From Microcaldota archaeon (GTDB lineage Archaea; Iainarchaeota; Iainarchaeia; Iainarchaeales; JAGVWC01): 9,693 bases of DNA. Both the position numbers and the translations under genes were made by a program. Positions 1 to 5,395 of the stretch are shown here, in pieces. The notes beneath the pieces were generated by a model. It did no database searches, was not told where the DNA came from, and worked only from the letters and a program-made list of their open reading frames with translations. Where the stretch lies: contig JAHJAQ010000128.1 of the NCBI GenBank assembly GCA_018813975.1, positions 1 to 9,693 on the forward strand. The letters run 5' to 3'. The first letter of the stretch is position 1; every line of letters begins with the position of its first letter.

Positions 1-2
1 CA

Positions 3-929
3 TCTCCACAAGAAGCAAGAGAATTCATGGACAAACTATTAAACCAACTCAATTTTTTGAATGTTTTTGTTCACGGAGAAGACGTTCTAAAAGCCGATTC
101 TAATGTTTCATTAAAAGGATCTGAGAGAGTAGAGGTCAAAAACGTTTCTGGTTTTAGAAACATTGAAAAAGCCCTTTCCTATGAAATAGAACGCCAAACC
201 AAGCTACTTGAAAGCGGAGAAAAAGTAAAACGCGAAACACGCGGTTTTAACGAAGACAACCAAACCACAACTGCCTTGCGATCCAAAGAAACAGAAGAAG
301 ATTATGGATATATTTTCGAACCCGATCTAACACCTTATACAATTTCTAAAAAGCATTTGGACGAAATCAAAAAAAGCCTTCCCGAAATGCCCCGTGAAAA
401 AAGCAAGCGATTTCAAAAACAATTTGGACTAAAAGAATACGACGCCAAAGTACTTTGTAATAGTAAAAAACTATCAGATTTGTTTGAATCTTTAACCCAA
501 ACGGTTTCTCCCAAAATTGCGGCTGTTTTTTTAACACGAGAAATTTTAGGGATTATTAATTATAACAAACTAGACTTGAATGAAACCGCACTCGAAGAAC
601 AAGAAGTATCAACACTATTACAATTATTGGAAAAAGGAAAAGTATCGGAAAAAAACGCCAAACAAGCCGCTATTGAATATGTTTTGCATCAAACCCCCCC
701 CAAACAATTCTTGGAAAAACAAAACCTCTTATTGGATTTGAAAGAAAGCGATATAGACCGGGCCATTGAAACCGTTTTCAAGGAAAACCCAAAACCAGTA
801 GCCGATCTTAAAGGAGGTAAAAAACAATCCTTGAACTTTTTGGTTGGAATGGTAATGAAAAAAACCAAGGGAAAAGCCAATCCCCGTTCCATCCAAAAAA
901 AGATCGAAAAAAAGGTAAAGAGAAAATAG
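3..929 (+). CDS. gatB: Asp/Glu-tRNA amidotransferase subunit B (GatB), C-terminal part
   Basis: The frame is open from the first codon of the window, so the gene is cut at its 5' end; the Met at position 27 is internal. The residues before it (SPQEAREFMDKL) match the GatB segment leading into the LR-D-NVS motif. About 308 residues remain of a protein usually near 470-480. Visible are the end of the catalytic cradle (SNVSL, RVEVKNVSGFRNIEKALSYE, RSKETEEDYGYIFEPDL), then the helical domain and the YqeY-like tail that binds tRNA (from about residue 160 to the Lys-rich end). GatB phosphorylates and amidates Glu-tRNA(Gln) or Asp-tRNA(Asn), using ammonia delivered from GatA. The RSKE..DY..EPDL signature favours GatB over archaeal GatE, and the GAD insertion of GatE is not seen. 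yjbQ follows after 1 nt, suggesting co-transcription. gatA and gatC are not in the window. Confidence 0.93.
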   Translation, partial: SPQEAREFMDKLLNQLNFLNVFVHGEDVLKADSNVSLKGSERVEVKNVSGFRNIEKALSYEIERQTKLLESGEKVKRETRGFNEDNQTTTALRSKETEEDYGYIFEPDLTPYTISKKHLDEIKKSLPEMPREKSKRFQKQFGLKEYDAKVLCNSKKLSDLFESLTQTVSPKIAAVFLTREILGIINYNKLDLNETALEEQEVSTLLQLLEKGKVSEKNAKQAAIEYVLHQTPPKQFLEKQNLLLDLKESDIDRAIETVFKENPKPVADLKGGKKQSLNFLVGMVMKKTKGKANPRSIQKKIEKKVKRK

Positions 930-930
930 T

Positions 931-1335
931 ATGTTCGAACTCAATTTGAAAACCCATAAAAAAACCGAGTTTATTGAAATCACGGATTCCCTTCAAGAAC
1001 TCGTTCAAAAAAGCATGGTAAAAGAAGGCCATTTGTTTGTATACACACAGCATACTACGGCAGCAATTCTTTCCAATGAAAATGCGAACGGAGGAGCCAT
1101 CTGGAAAGATATTGGAGAAGCCCTAGAAAAGATTGCTCCACAAGAAAAAGAATATCATCATGATGATGGAAACGCGCACTCTCACATCAAAGGAGCTTTG
1201 ATTGGGAATTCTAAAACATTCTTTATTCACCAAGGCCAAATCGTATTGGGGACTTGGGAAGGAATCTATTTAGCAGAATTTGACGGGCCACGCCAGAACA
1301 GACGGATTCTAGTAAAAATCACGGAAAGCCAGTAG
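931..1335 (+). CDS. yjbQ: YjbQ/UPF0047 family protein
   Basis: This 134-aa protein has the full family length of about 130-140 and all hallmark motifs: YTQHTTAAILSNEN (residues 38-51, His41), HHDDGNAHSHIKG (76-88, the His cluster thought to bind a metal or form the active site), and GTWEGIYLAEFDGPR (107-121). The family is a compact single-domain fold. It is often annotated as a secondary thiamine-phosphate synthase because bacterial YjbQ can complement thiE loss; its physiological role is still unclear, so the name is family-level only. The ATG lies 1 nt after the gatB stop with only a weak purine-rich stretch ahead, so translation probably relies on readthrough coupling within a gatB-yjbQ transcript. 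The stop is followed at once by a hairpin, which suggests the transcript ends here. Confidence 0.93.
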   Translation: MFELNLKTHKKTEFIEITDSLQELVQKSMVKEGHLFVYTQHTTAAILSNENANGGAIWKDIGEALEKIAPQEKEYHHDDGNAHSHIKGALIGNSKTFFIHQGQIVLGTWEGIYLAEFDGPRQNRRILVKITESQ

Positions 1336-1430
1336 TTGCCCGAAGGGCAAGCGAAGCTTTTTTCGCCAGCCTCCCGTTTTGAAGCATAGCTTCAAAAGGG
1401 CCCATTCAAGCTTTGCTCGAATCGGGTTTG
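1336..1430. repeat. Cluster of consecutive hairpins after yjbQ
   Basis: Four inverted repeats follow each other directly after the yjbQ stop. TTGCCC-GAA-GGGCAA occupies 1336-1350. GCGAA/TTCGC pairs 1351-1355 with 1362-1366. A 9-bp perfect stem TTTTGAAGC-ATA-GCTTCAAAA lies at 1377-1397, extended by CCC/GGG around one bulged G (1373-1400). A less perfect one runs from CCCATTCAAGC to GCTCGAATCGGG (1401-1426). The last two look like diverged copies of one CCC...AAGC-loop-GCTT...GGG design. They could act as an RNA 3'-end stabiliser or terminator, or be members of a dispersed intergenic repeat; the single window cannot decide. Confidence 0.6.
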
Positions 1431-1479
1431 AAAAAAGGCCGGATTGTACCAATTTTGGAACTTTTTGTACCAAAACCGC

Positions 1480-1487
1480 TTTATAAA
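1480..1487 (+). promoter_or_regulatory. TATA-like box inside the gap
   Basis: TTTATAAA at 1480-1487 is a good archaeal TATA match. Initiation about 26 bp downstream would fall near 1509, more than 150 nt before the next start codon and just before a block of hairpins. It could therefore serve a short untranslated RNA, or give a long leader for the 1661 gene. Confidence 0.35.
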
Positions 1488-1508
1488 CCACAAGAGAAAG
1501 GGTAGTAT

Positions 1509-1610
1509 ACACAAGGCAAAGGAAAAAAATAGCGGGTTTCTCATTTTTTCCGCTTTTCGGCCAACAACCCTTTTTTTGGGGTTGTTGCCCTCACATGTTT
1601 TCTCTTTTTA
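1509..1610 (+). ncRNA. Possible structured small RNA or terminator block
   Basis: The stretch holds no convincing ORF but clear pairing. AGCGG/CCGCT (1531-1535 with 1550-1554) competes with GGAAAAAA/TTTTTTCC (1521-1528 with 1544-1551). These are followed by a 9-bp perfect stem CAACAACCC/GGGTTGTTG (1562-1570 with 1579-1587) around a T7-rich loop, and then a pyrimidine-rich tract ending in T5. A TATA-like box lies about 26 bp ahead of the proposed 5' end. Boundaries are inferred only from these signals. No tRNA, C/D-box or known riboswitch pattern was recognised. A terminator acting on upstream transcription is the main alternative. Confidence 0.25.
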
Positions 1611-1612
1611 TA
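1605..1612 (+). promoter_or_regulatory. TATA-like box for the membrane protein/HTH operon
   Basis: TTTTTATA at 1605-1612 would place initiation near 1635. That leaves a leader of about 26 nt which carries the strong ribosome-binding site of the 1661 gene. Confidence 0.4.
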
Positions 1613-1646
1613 CCTTTATTTTAATTAGTTATGTGATTATACGCCA

Positions 1647-1653
1647 GGAGGGG
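1647..1653 (+). promoter_or_regulatory. Shine-Dalgarno site that fixes a TTG start
   Basis: GGAGGGG sits 7 nt before the TTG at 1661. No ATG or GTG lies in frame nearby, so this site decides that the membrane protein starts at TTG. Confidence 0.7.
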
Positions 1654-1660
1654 TTATAGA

Positions 1661-2050
1661 TTGCAAGCCAAAATACTAGCGATTCTCTCGATAATTGGTA
1701 TTATTGTATTAGTTGGAATTGTTTTTTGGGCGGAAAACGCGCAGATCTATTTGTGGAATTCGCTTCGACCACTCGAACAAGTATCAGAAGGATTAAACAT
1801 TATTAGTACTGTTGTCGTGTTATTGTTGTCATTGGGATTGTTTGCAATTTCCCTCAAAGCATATGGAAAAAACAATTCAAACCGGTTCTTGTTGTTAAGT
1901 CTTGCATTTGGAATCATGTTTGCCAAGTTCCTAATCAAACTATTAGACTTTTTTTACAGTCCAGGGTATTTTTTCTCGCAAGCCGCTCAAAACGTATTTG
2001 ACTTTTTTGTTCTAATCGCATTGTTTTCATCCCTCATTAACAAAGGGTAG
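1661..2050 (+). CDS. Small four-helix membrane protein, partner of the downstream HTH regulator
   Basis: This 129-aa protein starts at TTG, supported by a GGAGGGG site 7 nt upstream. Hydrophobic segments lie at about 4-23, 46-68, 75-97 and 107-126, with a short polar loop (YGKNNSNR, 68-75) between helices 2 and 3. There are no cysteines and no catalytic motif. The layout, a helix, a basic loop, two helices with small residues and a short C-terminus, resembles small membrane proteins found next to winged-HTH regulators in other archaea, such as the DUF7521-type proteins of haloarchaea. That comparison is from memory and is tentative. The regulator begins 9 nt downstream on the same strand, so the two are almost certainly co-expressed. 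A plausible role is sensing a membrane state or tethering the regulator; this is inference. Confidence 0.8.
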   Translation: MQAKILAILSIIGIIVLVGIVFWAENAQIYLWNSLRPLEQVSEGLNIISTVVVLLLSLGLFAISLKAYGKNNSNRFLLLSLAFGIMFAKFLIKLLDFFYSPGYFFSQAAQNVFDFFVLIALFSSLINKG

Positions 2051-2059
2051 GCTATCAGC

Positions 2060-2599
2060 ATGCGTTTTGATGAAAACCAGCCACTCGAATTGGATACTCG
2101 AAAAAAACTATACACTATCATTGAAAAATCGCCCGGCTTGCATTTTCGCGAAATCCAACGAAGAAGCGGCATTGCAGTAGGTTCCTTACAATACCATTTG
2201 GATTACTTGCAAAAACGCGGTTTTCTAACCCTTCAAAAAGAAGGAAAATTCGTGCGCTATTATGCCATGCGCACTCGAAAAATAATTGAAGACAAAGGAA
2301 TTATGGCATTATTACGCCAAGAACAACCCCGCCACATCCTATTATTCTTATTACAACGACGATTTGCGACTAATGAGCGCATTGCCCAAGCCGTTAATCT
2401 ATCCCAATCCACTACCTCTGCTTATTTAAAAAAAATGTTAGAAACCAGTGCCTTACAACGCAAAAAAAGGAGTAGAAAAACCCATTTTTTTATTAGTGAC
2501 AAAGAAAAAATCGTGCAACTATTAGCCAAATACAAAAAAAGCTTTTTGGATGAATTGGTTGACAACTTTGTAGAAGTATGGAACGAAGTGGGAAAATAG
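2060..2599 (+). CDS. Transcriptional regulator with two winged-HTH domains
   Basis: The 179-aa protein has two tandem winged helix-turn-helix units. The first (about residues 10-70) contains PGLHFREIQRRSGIAVGSLQYHLDYLQKRG, typical of archaeal ArsR/MarR-like regulators that read DNA with a Q-Y-H-L recognition helix, followed by a wing (FLTLQKEGKFVRYY). The second (about 85-146) contains NERIAQAVNLSQSTTSAYLKKMLE and a basic wing rich in Lys/Arg. A short helical tail (150-179) could serve dimerisation. This architecture matches the archaeal COG3398 group of regulators with two HTH domains. There are no metal-binding cysteines. The gene follows the small membrane protein by 9 nt, with only a weak SD-like GGGTAGG overlapping the upstream stop. 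Its target is unknown; autoregulation of the pair is a reasonable guess. It converges with the next gene, leaving 4 nt. Confidence 0.88.
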   Translation: MRFDENQPLELDTRKKLYTIIEKSPGLHFREIQRRSGIAVGSLQYHLDYLQKRGFLTLQKEGKFVRYYAMRTRKIIEDKGIMALLRQEQPRHILLFLLQRRFATNERIAQAVNLSQSTTSAYLKKMLETSALQRKKRSRKTHFFISDKEKIVQLLAKYKKSFLDELVDNFVEVWNEVGK

Positions 2600-2603
2600 T
2601 TTT

Positions 2604-2963
2604 TTAAGGAACAATGCGCAACAAGACTTCTTTATTATACGTGTTGGTTACATACCCATACTCGCTATAATGCTCTGTAATCTTTATTATTCCACCATAA
2701 TCTCCTACCACACCATGGCGCGAAACAAAAATCGGAATCTTTAGTGAAATGCTGTCACCCGGTTTAAGGTTATCCAATTTGTTTTCGTATCGCGTAGAAT
2801 AACCCGCGCGCGTAAAAGTTACTTGTTTGGGCAAATCAATTTCTACTTGAACACGCGTGGCTTTTTCTTCAGCATTGGTAATATCAATCACTAATTCCCA
2901 AGAGTCTTTATCTCTTAGGCTAACGCGCAACGGAAAAATCGTGGACTCTACAATCAAACCCAT
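2604..2963 (-). CDS. Predicted all-beta (Ig-like) cytoplasmic protein
   Basis: The 119-aa protein has no signal peptide or membrane segment. It alternates short beta-strand-like stretches with polar turns: FPLRVSLRDKDSWELVIDI (9-27), RVQVEIDLPKQVTF, LKPGDSISLKIPIFVS and GIIKITEHYSEYGYV, ending in KEVLLRIVP. The pattern of strand, N-x-x-x-K, D-LP, L-PG-ext resembles the NEW3/CARDB-type Ig-like domains seen in archaeal proteins, but here it stands alone and seems intracellular. The ATG is preceded by GGTGAT (2969-2974 on the + strand as ATCACC), 5 nt away. That site overlaps the TGA stop of the upstream zinc-ribbon gene, so the two are translationally coupled. The function is not recognised. 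Confidence 0.8.
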   Translation of the reverse strand: MGLIVESTIFPLRVSLRDKDSWELVIDITNAEEKATRVQVEIDLPKQVTFTRAGYSTRYENKLDNLKPGDSISLKIPIFVSRHGVVGDYGGIIKITEHYSEYGYVTNTYNKEVLLRIVP

Positions 2964-2969
2964 AGAATA

Positions 2970-3248
2970 TCACCAGATTTCAAAATCCTCTGTTCTCTTT
3001 CCTTTCAAAGAGCCTAGTTTTTTTTGCCATTCCGAGTCTTTTTTTGGATCCTCGCTTTGTTTAGAGAAAGACTGTTCTTTTGGTTCATGGCTTTTTTCCA
3101 GGTCCAATTGTTTCTTGAACGCATTTATTTCATTCATAGCACCTTCGCGTGCTTCTCCAGTAAAATGACAGCGCAAGCACTCTTGGTTTCCATTCGACAA
3201 GCGCTTTAAATCCACACCAGCGCATTTAGAGCAATAATGAAATTTCAT
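2970..3248 (-). CDS. Zinc-ribbon protein with charged helical tail
   Basis: The start chosen is the ATG at 3248, giving 92 aa; a longer open frame upstream is not credible because it crosses the 109-aa gene and a T-tract. GGTGTT lies 6 nt before the ATG. Residues 4-27 form a two-knuckle zinc ribbon, CSKC (Cys6, Cys9) and CLRC (Cys24, Cys27). The remainder (about 33-92) is strongly charged, rich in Lys, Glu, Asp, Ser and Gln, probably helical or disordered, and ends in a Trp. Such small ribbons in archaea often bind nucleic acid or large complexes; nothing here identifies the partner. It is the first gene of a two-gene unit with the all-beta protein. Confidence 0.78.
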   Translation of the reverse strand: MKFHYCSKCAGVDLKRLSNGNQECLRCHFTGEAREGAMNEINAFKKQLDLEKSHEPKEQSFSKQSEDPKKDSEWQKKLGSLKGKRTEDFEIW

Positions 3249-3291
3249 GAGAATAACACCAGAAAAAACAAGGAGATTATTCCAAAAAGGT

Positions 3292-3299
3292 ATTAAAAA
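3292..3299 (-). promoter_or_regulatory. TATA-like box for the zinc-ribbon gene
   Basis: On the minus strand this reads TTTTTAAT. Initiation about 26 nt downstream would be near 3270, giving a leader of roughly 20 nt that includes the GGTGTT ribosome site. Confidence 0.35.
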
Positions 3300-3323
3300 C
3301 GCCACGGCTGACTGCGACATAAA

Positions 3324-3372
3324 GAAAAATAAAAAAAAAAGAAATAGAAAAAAAGGAAAAACTAGTTTTCCC
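3324..3372 (-). terminator. Hairpin plus long T-tract after the 109-aa gene
   Basis: Directly after the stop of the 109-aa gene, the minus strand carries a hairpin centred on the palindrome AAAACTAGTTTT with flanking GG/CC pairs (about 3355-3372). About 30 nt of almost pure T and C follow (3324-3354). T-rich runs terminate archaeal RNA polymerase, so this likely separates the gene from the zinc-ribbon unit. Confidence 0.6.
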
Positions 3373-3373
3373 T

Positions 3374-3703
3374 TTAGTCTTTGGCTAGCTTCCAGACTGC
3401 TACTAGAGCAACAATCAAAGCTGCCGGTGCAACCAAGACAGCAATATTGTTTACAATTGCAGTCAATTGGGTTACTCCGAGCGTTGAAAGAGCTCCTTGA
3501 GTTAGAAGCAAGGCAACTGCCGCAACCAAAAAATTGGTTGTTTCTTTGTCCTTGATATTCAAGAGACCGATAATGACACCCAAGACTACCATGATCCACA
3601 ACGCAAGGGTTGCAGTATTAGCATCCAAGGCAACTAAACCGGCCAAAATAGCGATTATAACACCAATAATGAATGCATAACCACCGACTTTTTGTAAGCT
3701 CAT
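3374..3703 (-). CDS. Small conserved-type hydrophobic membrane protein
   Basis: The 109-aa protein is almost entirely hydrophobic, with Ala, Val, Leu and Ile dominating and no cysteine. Predicted helices lie near 8-26, 31-50, 56-72 and 86-106, with the only charged segment KDKETT at 51-56 between helices 2 and 3. The opening (LQKVGGYAFIIGVIIAILAGL) and the GLLNIKDKETTNFL segment resemble a small membrane protein I associate with many archaeal and DPANN genomes that has no known function; this is from memory. A near-perfect ribosome site GGAGGAA (3712-3718 on the + strand as TTCCTCC) lies 8 nt before the ATG. It has its own terminator, so it is probably expressed strongly and alone. Function unknown. 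Confidence 0.8.
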   Translation of the reverse strand: MSLQKVGGYAFIIGVIIAILAGLVALDANTATLALWIMVVLGVIIGLLNIKDKETTNFLVAAVALLLTQGALSTLGVTQLTAIVNNIAVLVAPAALIVALVAVWKLAKD

Positions 3704-3758
3704 GAACTGAATTCCTCCTACAATAGTTTTGTTCTAACACACTTGTACCAACACCTAG

Positions 3759-3767
3759 AATAAAAAC
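3759..3767 (-). promoter_or_regulatory. TATA-like box for the 109-aa membrane protein
   Basis: The minus strand reads GGTTTTTATT across this spot, putting the start of transcription near 3737 and a leader of about 33 nt with a strong SD. A second AT-rich candidate (AATATTATA, 3774-3782) lies further upstream. Confidence 0.4.
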
Positions 3768-3828
3768 CCACCGAATATTATACGACAAACAACGAAAAAA
3801 AAGGGTTTTTTTGCTAAATCTCATTCGA

Positions 3829-3864
3829 AAAATCGTGTTTTGTTCAAACCCAAAAAGCGATTTT
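3829..3864. repeat. Inverted repeat between divergent promoters
   Basis: AAAATCG (3829-3835) pairs with CGATTTT (3858-3864), and inside it TTTTG (3838-3842) pairs with CAAAA (3851-3855), leaving a 2x2 internal loop and an 8-nt apical loop. It sits between the TATA boxes of the divergent genes. It could be an operator or a structural accident of AT-rich DNA. Confidence 0.3.
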
Positions 3865-3884
3865 AATAAAAATAATCCCACTCC

Positions 3885-3890
3885 TTTAAA
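3885..3890 (+). promoter_or_regulatory. TATA box giving a leaderless transcript
   Basis: TTTAAA centred 26 bp before the ATG at 3914 predicts initiation at or one base before the start codon. No Shine-Dalgarno site is present, which agrees with a leaderless mRNA. Confidence 0.55.
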
Positions 3891-3913
3891 TGTCTTGAAA
3901 AGGATAATTTGAT

Positions 3914-4747
3914 ATGCCGTCCCAATACCATATTGAACAACTTTCCCAAAAAACCCCCTCAGAAAAAGAACTCGAATTTGCTCGAATTGTAAAAGAAGGG
4001 GAAAAGCCATTAGGATATGTTGGCGTGGAAAAATATGACTATCGAAAGTCAGGCACTTTTTTTATTATGAACAACAATGGCCAAGCCGTTGGTTTTGGAA
4101 CCTTATTTCCAAAAAAAAGAATTGACGGCAAAACAAAAGAACTCGTTGTAACGGACATTTATATTAGCCAACCCCATCGCGCCAATCTAAACATTGTTAG
4201 AACTGTTGGAAATTTTTTTGTACGAGAATCGCAACGAAACGGATGGGCACCCATTCGAGGGAATTGGCTTATGCCCATGGGCAAAAGAGTATTTGAAGCA
4301 TTTCAAAAAATGTACAAACGCGGTGCCATCAAAGTACCCGATAACGTAAAATTGAGTGTACGGTTTGAGCCCTACAACAAAGGGCTCAAGAATCGATTTT
4401 TTTTATGGTCTTACTATCGAAGATCAGTTGTTAAAAAATTGCCTGACGAAGAACTACCAGGATATGTGCGAAACCCCGACACCCAAGAACTGTTCAAAAA
4501 ACATTTTGGCGAGCAACAATACAAACAAGCAGTTGAAGATCCCAAATTGTTTTTGCAGTGGGTTGGCAGTAAAGATCCTAAAATGCGACAAAGAGTAAGC
4601 GCTTTTTTAAAAGAACACAAAAAAACAGTAATGGATGGTGTGGTACGCTTTCAACATCCCTTTTCCAAACCAGAAACCGTTAGAAGATTTGCGGGACTAA
4701 GACCCAAGCCAGGCAAACTCCATCAACCCCAGCCAAGACACCGCTAA
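3914..4747 (+). CDS. Protein with possible GNAT-like fold, function unknown
   Basis: The 277-aa protein has an N-terminal half (about 35-140) that reads like an acetyltransferase fold: strand GTFFIMNNNGQAVGFGTLF (47-65), a second strand ELVVTDIYISQPHR (76-89), a helix NIVRTVGNFFVRESQRNGW (93-111) and a terminal MGKRVFEAFQKMYKRGAI segment (122-139). The usual coenzyme-A loop (Q/R-x-x-G-x-G/A) is not clear; SQPHRANLN stands in its place, so activity is doubtful. The rest (about 145-277) is a basic region with several Arg/Tyr/Trp clusters and a tail (RPKPGKLHQPQPRHR) that suggests nucleic-acid contact. There are no membrane segments or cysteines. It is monocistronic by position. I do not recognise a named family; the GNAT idea is inference from the strand-helix order. 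Confidence 0.72.
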   Translation: MPSQYHIEQLSQKTPSEKELEFARIVKEGEKPLGYVGVEKYDYRKSGTFFIMNNNGQAVGFGTLFPKKRIDGKTKELVVTDIYISQPHRANLNIVRTVGNFFVRESQRNGWAPIRGNWLMPMGKRVFEAFQKMYKRGAIKVPDNVKLSVRFEPYNKGLKNRFFLWSYYRRSVVKKLPDEELPGYVRNPDTQELFKKHFGEQQYKQAVEDPKLFLQWVGSKDPKMRQRVSAFLKEHKKTVMDGVVRFQHPFSKPETVRRFAGLRPKPGKLHQPQPRHR

Positions 4748-4775
4748 AACAAGAGTTTATTCGCCCAGGCAAACC

Positions 4776-4781
4776 TTTAAA
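4776..4781 (+). promoter_or_regulatory. TATA box of the DUF5320-DUF134-ccdA operon
   Basis: TTTAAA at 4776-4781 within ACCTTTAAAAAC predicts initiation near 4805, right at the edge of the 16-bp palindrome and about 26 nt before the ATG. Confidence 0.55.
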
Positions 4782-4788
4782 AACAGTT

Positions 4789-4804
4789 ATGAATATATAT
4801 TCAT
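4789..4804. promoter_or_regulatory. Perfect 16-bp palindrome, likely operator
   Basis: ATGAATATATATTCAT is identical to its own reverse complement over all 16 bases. It lies between the TATA box and the ribosome site, ending about where transcription should begin. A dimeric repressor here would block polymerase or TFB/TBP. The DUF134 DNA-binding protein encoded in the same operon is the nearest candidate; that link is inference. Confidence 0.5.
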
Positions 4805-4816
4805 TATGTTTTTAAC

Positions 4817-4824
4817 GGAGGTGA
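4817..4824 (+). promoter_or_regulatory. Strong Shine-Dalgarno site
   Basis: GGAGGTGA, a full match to the archaeal 16S anti-SD, stands 6 nt before the ATG at 4831. It is the strongest ribosome site in the window and sets the start of the operon. Confidence 0.8.
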
Positions 4825-4830
4825 AAAAAT

Positions 4831-5085
4831 ATGCCCAGATTTGATAAAACAGGCCCTCAAGGAGCTGGTCCATTAAGTGGAAGGGGTTTTGGACCTTGCG
4901 GACAAGGAAAAAGAATGGGCCGTTTTGGTGGCAATCGAATGCCAAGATGCGGCAGAGGATTTGCTAGAAGAGCCATGACCCCAGAACTTTCAAAAACAGA
5001 ACAAAAAAGTTTTTTAGAACAAGAATTGAAAGAAATTGATCTTGAAAAAAAAGAACTTGAAAAAGAATTGAACGAGCTGGAATAA
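4831..5085 (+). CDS. DUF5320 family protein
   Basis: The 84-aa protein has the family's typical opening, MPRFDKTGPQGAGPLSGRGF, followed by a Gly/Arg-rich region with two cysteines (GPCGQG, Cys23; PRCGRG, Cys40). From about residue 52 to the end it is a highly charged Glu/Lys/Leu coiled coil. DUF5320 genes commonly sit beside DUF134 regulators and NifX/NifB-like or Mrp-like iron-sulfur and molybdenum-related genes in anaerobes; that is family context, not proof. Here it leads an operon with DUF134 and a thiol-relay membrane protein. The cysteines might bind metal or act in redox sensing, and the coil may mediate oligomers or contact with DUF134. Its biochemical function is unknown. Start chosen from the GGAGGTGA site. 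Confidence 0.85.
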   Translation: MPRFDKTGPQGAGPLSGRGFGPCGQGKRMGRFGGNRMPRCGRGFARRAMTPELSKTEQKSFLEQELKEIDLEKKELEKELNELE

Positions 5086-5086
5086 A

Positions 5087-5395
5087 ATGGTTAGACCCAG
5101 GCGCTGTCGCCATGTGCATGCCGAACCAAATGTTTTGTACTTTAAACCGGCCGGCATTCGAATGAAAGAACTAGAAGAAACCATACTAACCATGGAAGAA
5201 TTCGAGGCCGTCCGGTTAAAGGATTTTTTGGGATTAGAACAAGAAAAAGCCGCTCAAAAAATGAAAATTTCCCAACCCACATTTCACCGCCTAGTATTAT
5301 CGGCTCGACAAAAAATCGCGGATGGAATTGTTAACGGCAAAGCAATTCGAATTGAAGGCGGAAACTACCGCTTTATTGGGAGAAACAAAAAATGA
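5087..5395 (+). CDS. DUF134 (UPF0251) predicted DNA-binding protein
   Basis: The 102-aa protein matches DUF134 along its full length: MVRPRRCRHVHAEP at the start (with the Cys7 found in many members), YFKPAGIRMKELEETILTMEEFEAVRLKD (18-46), the sigma-region-4-like helix-turn-helix LGLEQEKAAQKMKISQPTFHRLVLSARQKIADGI (48-81), and NGKAIRIEGGNYRF (83-96). The HTH implies DNA binding; targets are not known for the family, though members often neighbour metal and iron-sulfur genes. It begins 1 nt after the DUF5320 stop, and its TGA overlaps the start of the Trx-CcdA gene (ATGA), so the three proteins should be made together. Likely role here: regulator of its own operon through the palindrome at 4789-4804 (inference). 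Confidence 0.93.
   Translation: MVRPRRCRHVHAEPNVLYFKPAGIRMKELEETILTMEEFEAVRLKDFLGLEQEKAAQKMKISQPTFHRLVLSARQKIADGIVNGKAIRIEGGNYRFIGRNKK

Noticed and set aside
1445..1474. Direct repeat TTGTACCAA twice within 30 bases
   Set aside because: Only two short copies with no regular array. A CRISPR or iteron array would need more copies and even spacing; none is present in the window.
1309..1659. Open frames on both strands in the gap after yjbQ (67 aa on minus, 71 aa on plus)
   Set aside because: They run through the hairpin array and T-rich tracts, have low-complexity composition and no suitable ribosome site, so they are chance frames.
2857..3209. Plus-strand open frames opposite the all-beta and zinc-ribbon genes
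   Set aside because: They are antisense shadows with odd composition (Phe/Ser/Cys-rich) and no start signals.
3249..3599. Long upstream extension of the zinc-ribbon frame on the minus strand
   Set aside because: It crosses the 109-aa gene in another frame and a poly-T terminator; the ATG at 3248 with GGTGTT ahead is the better start.
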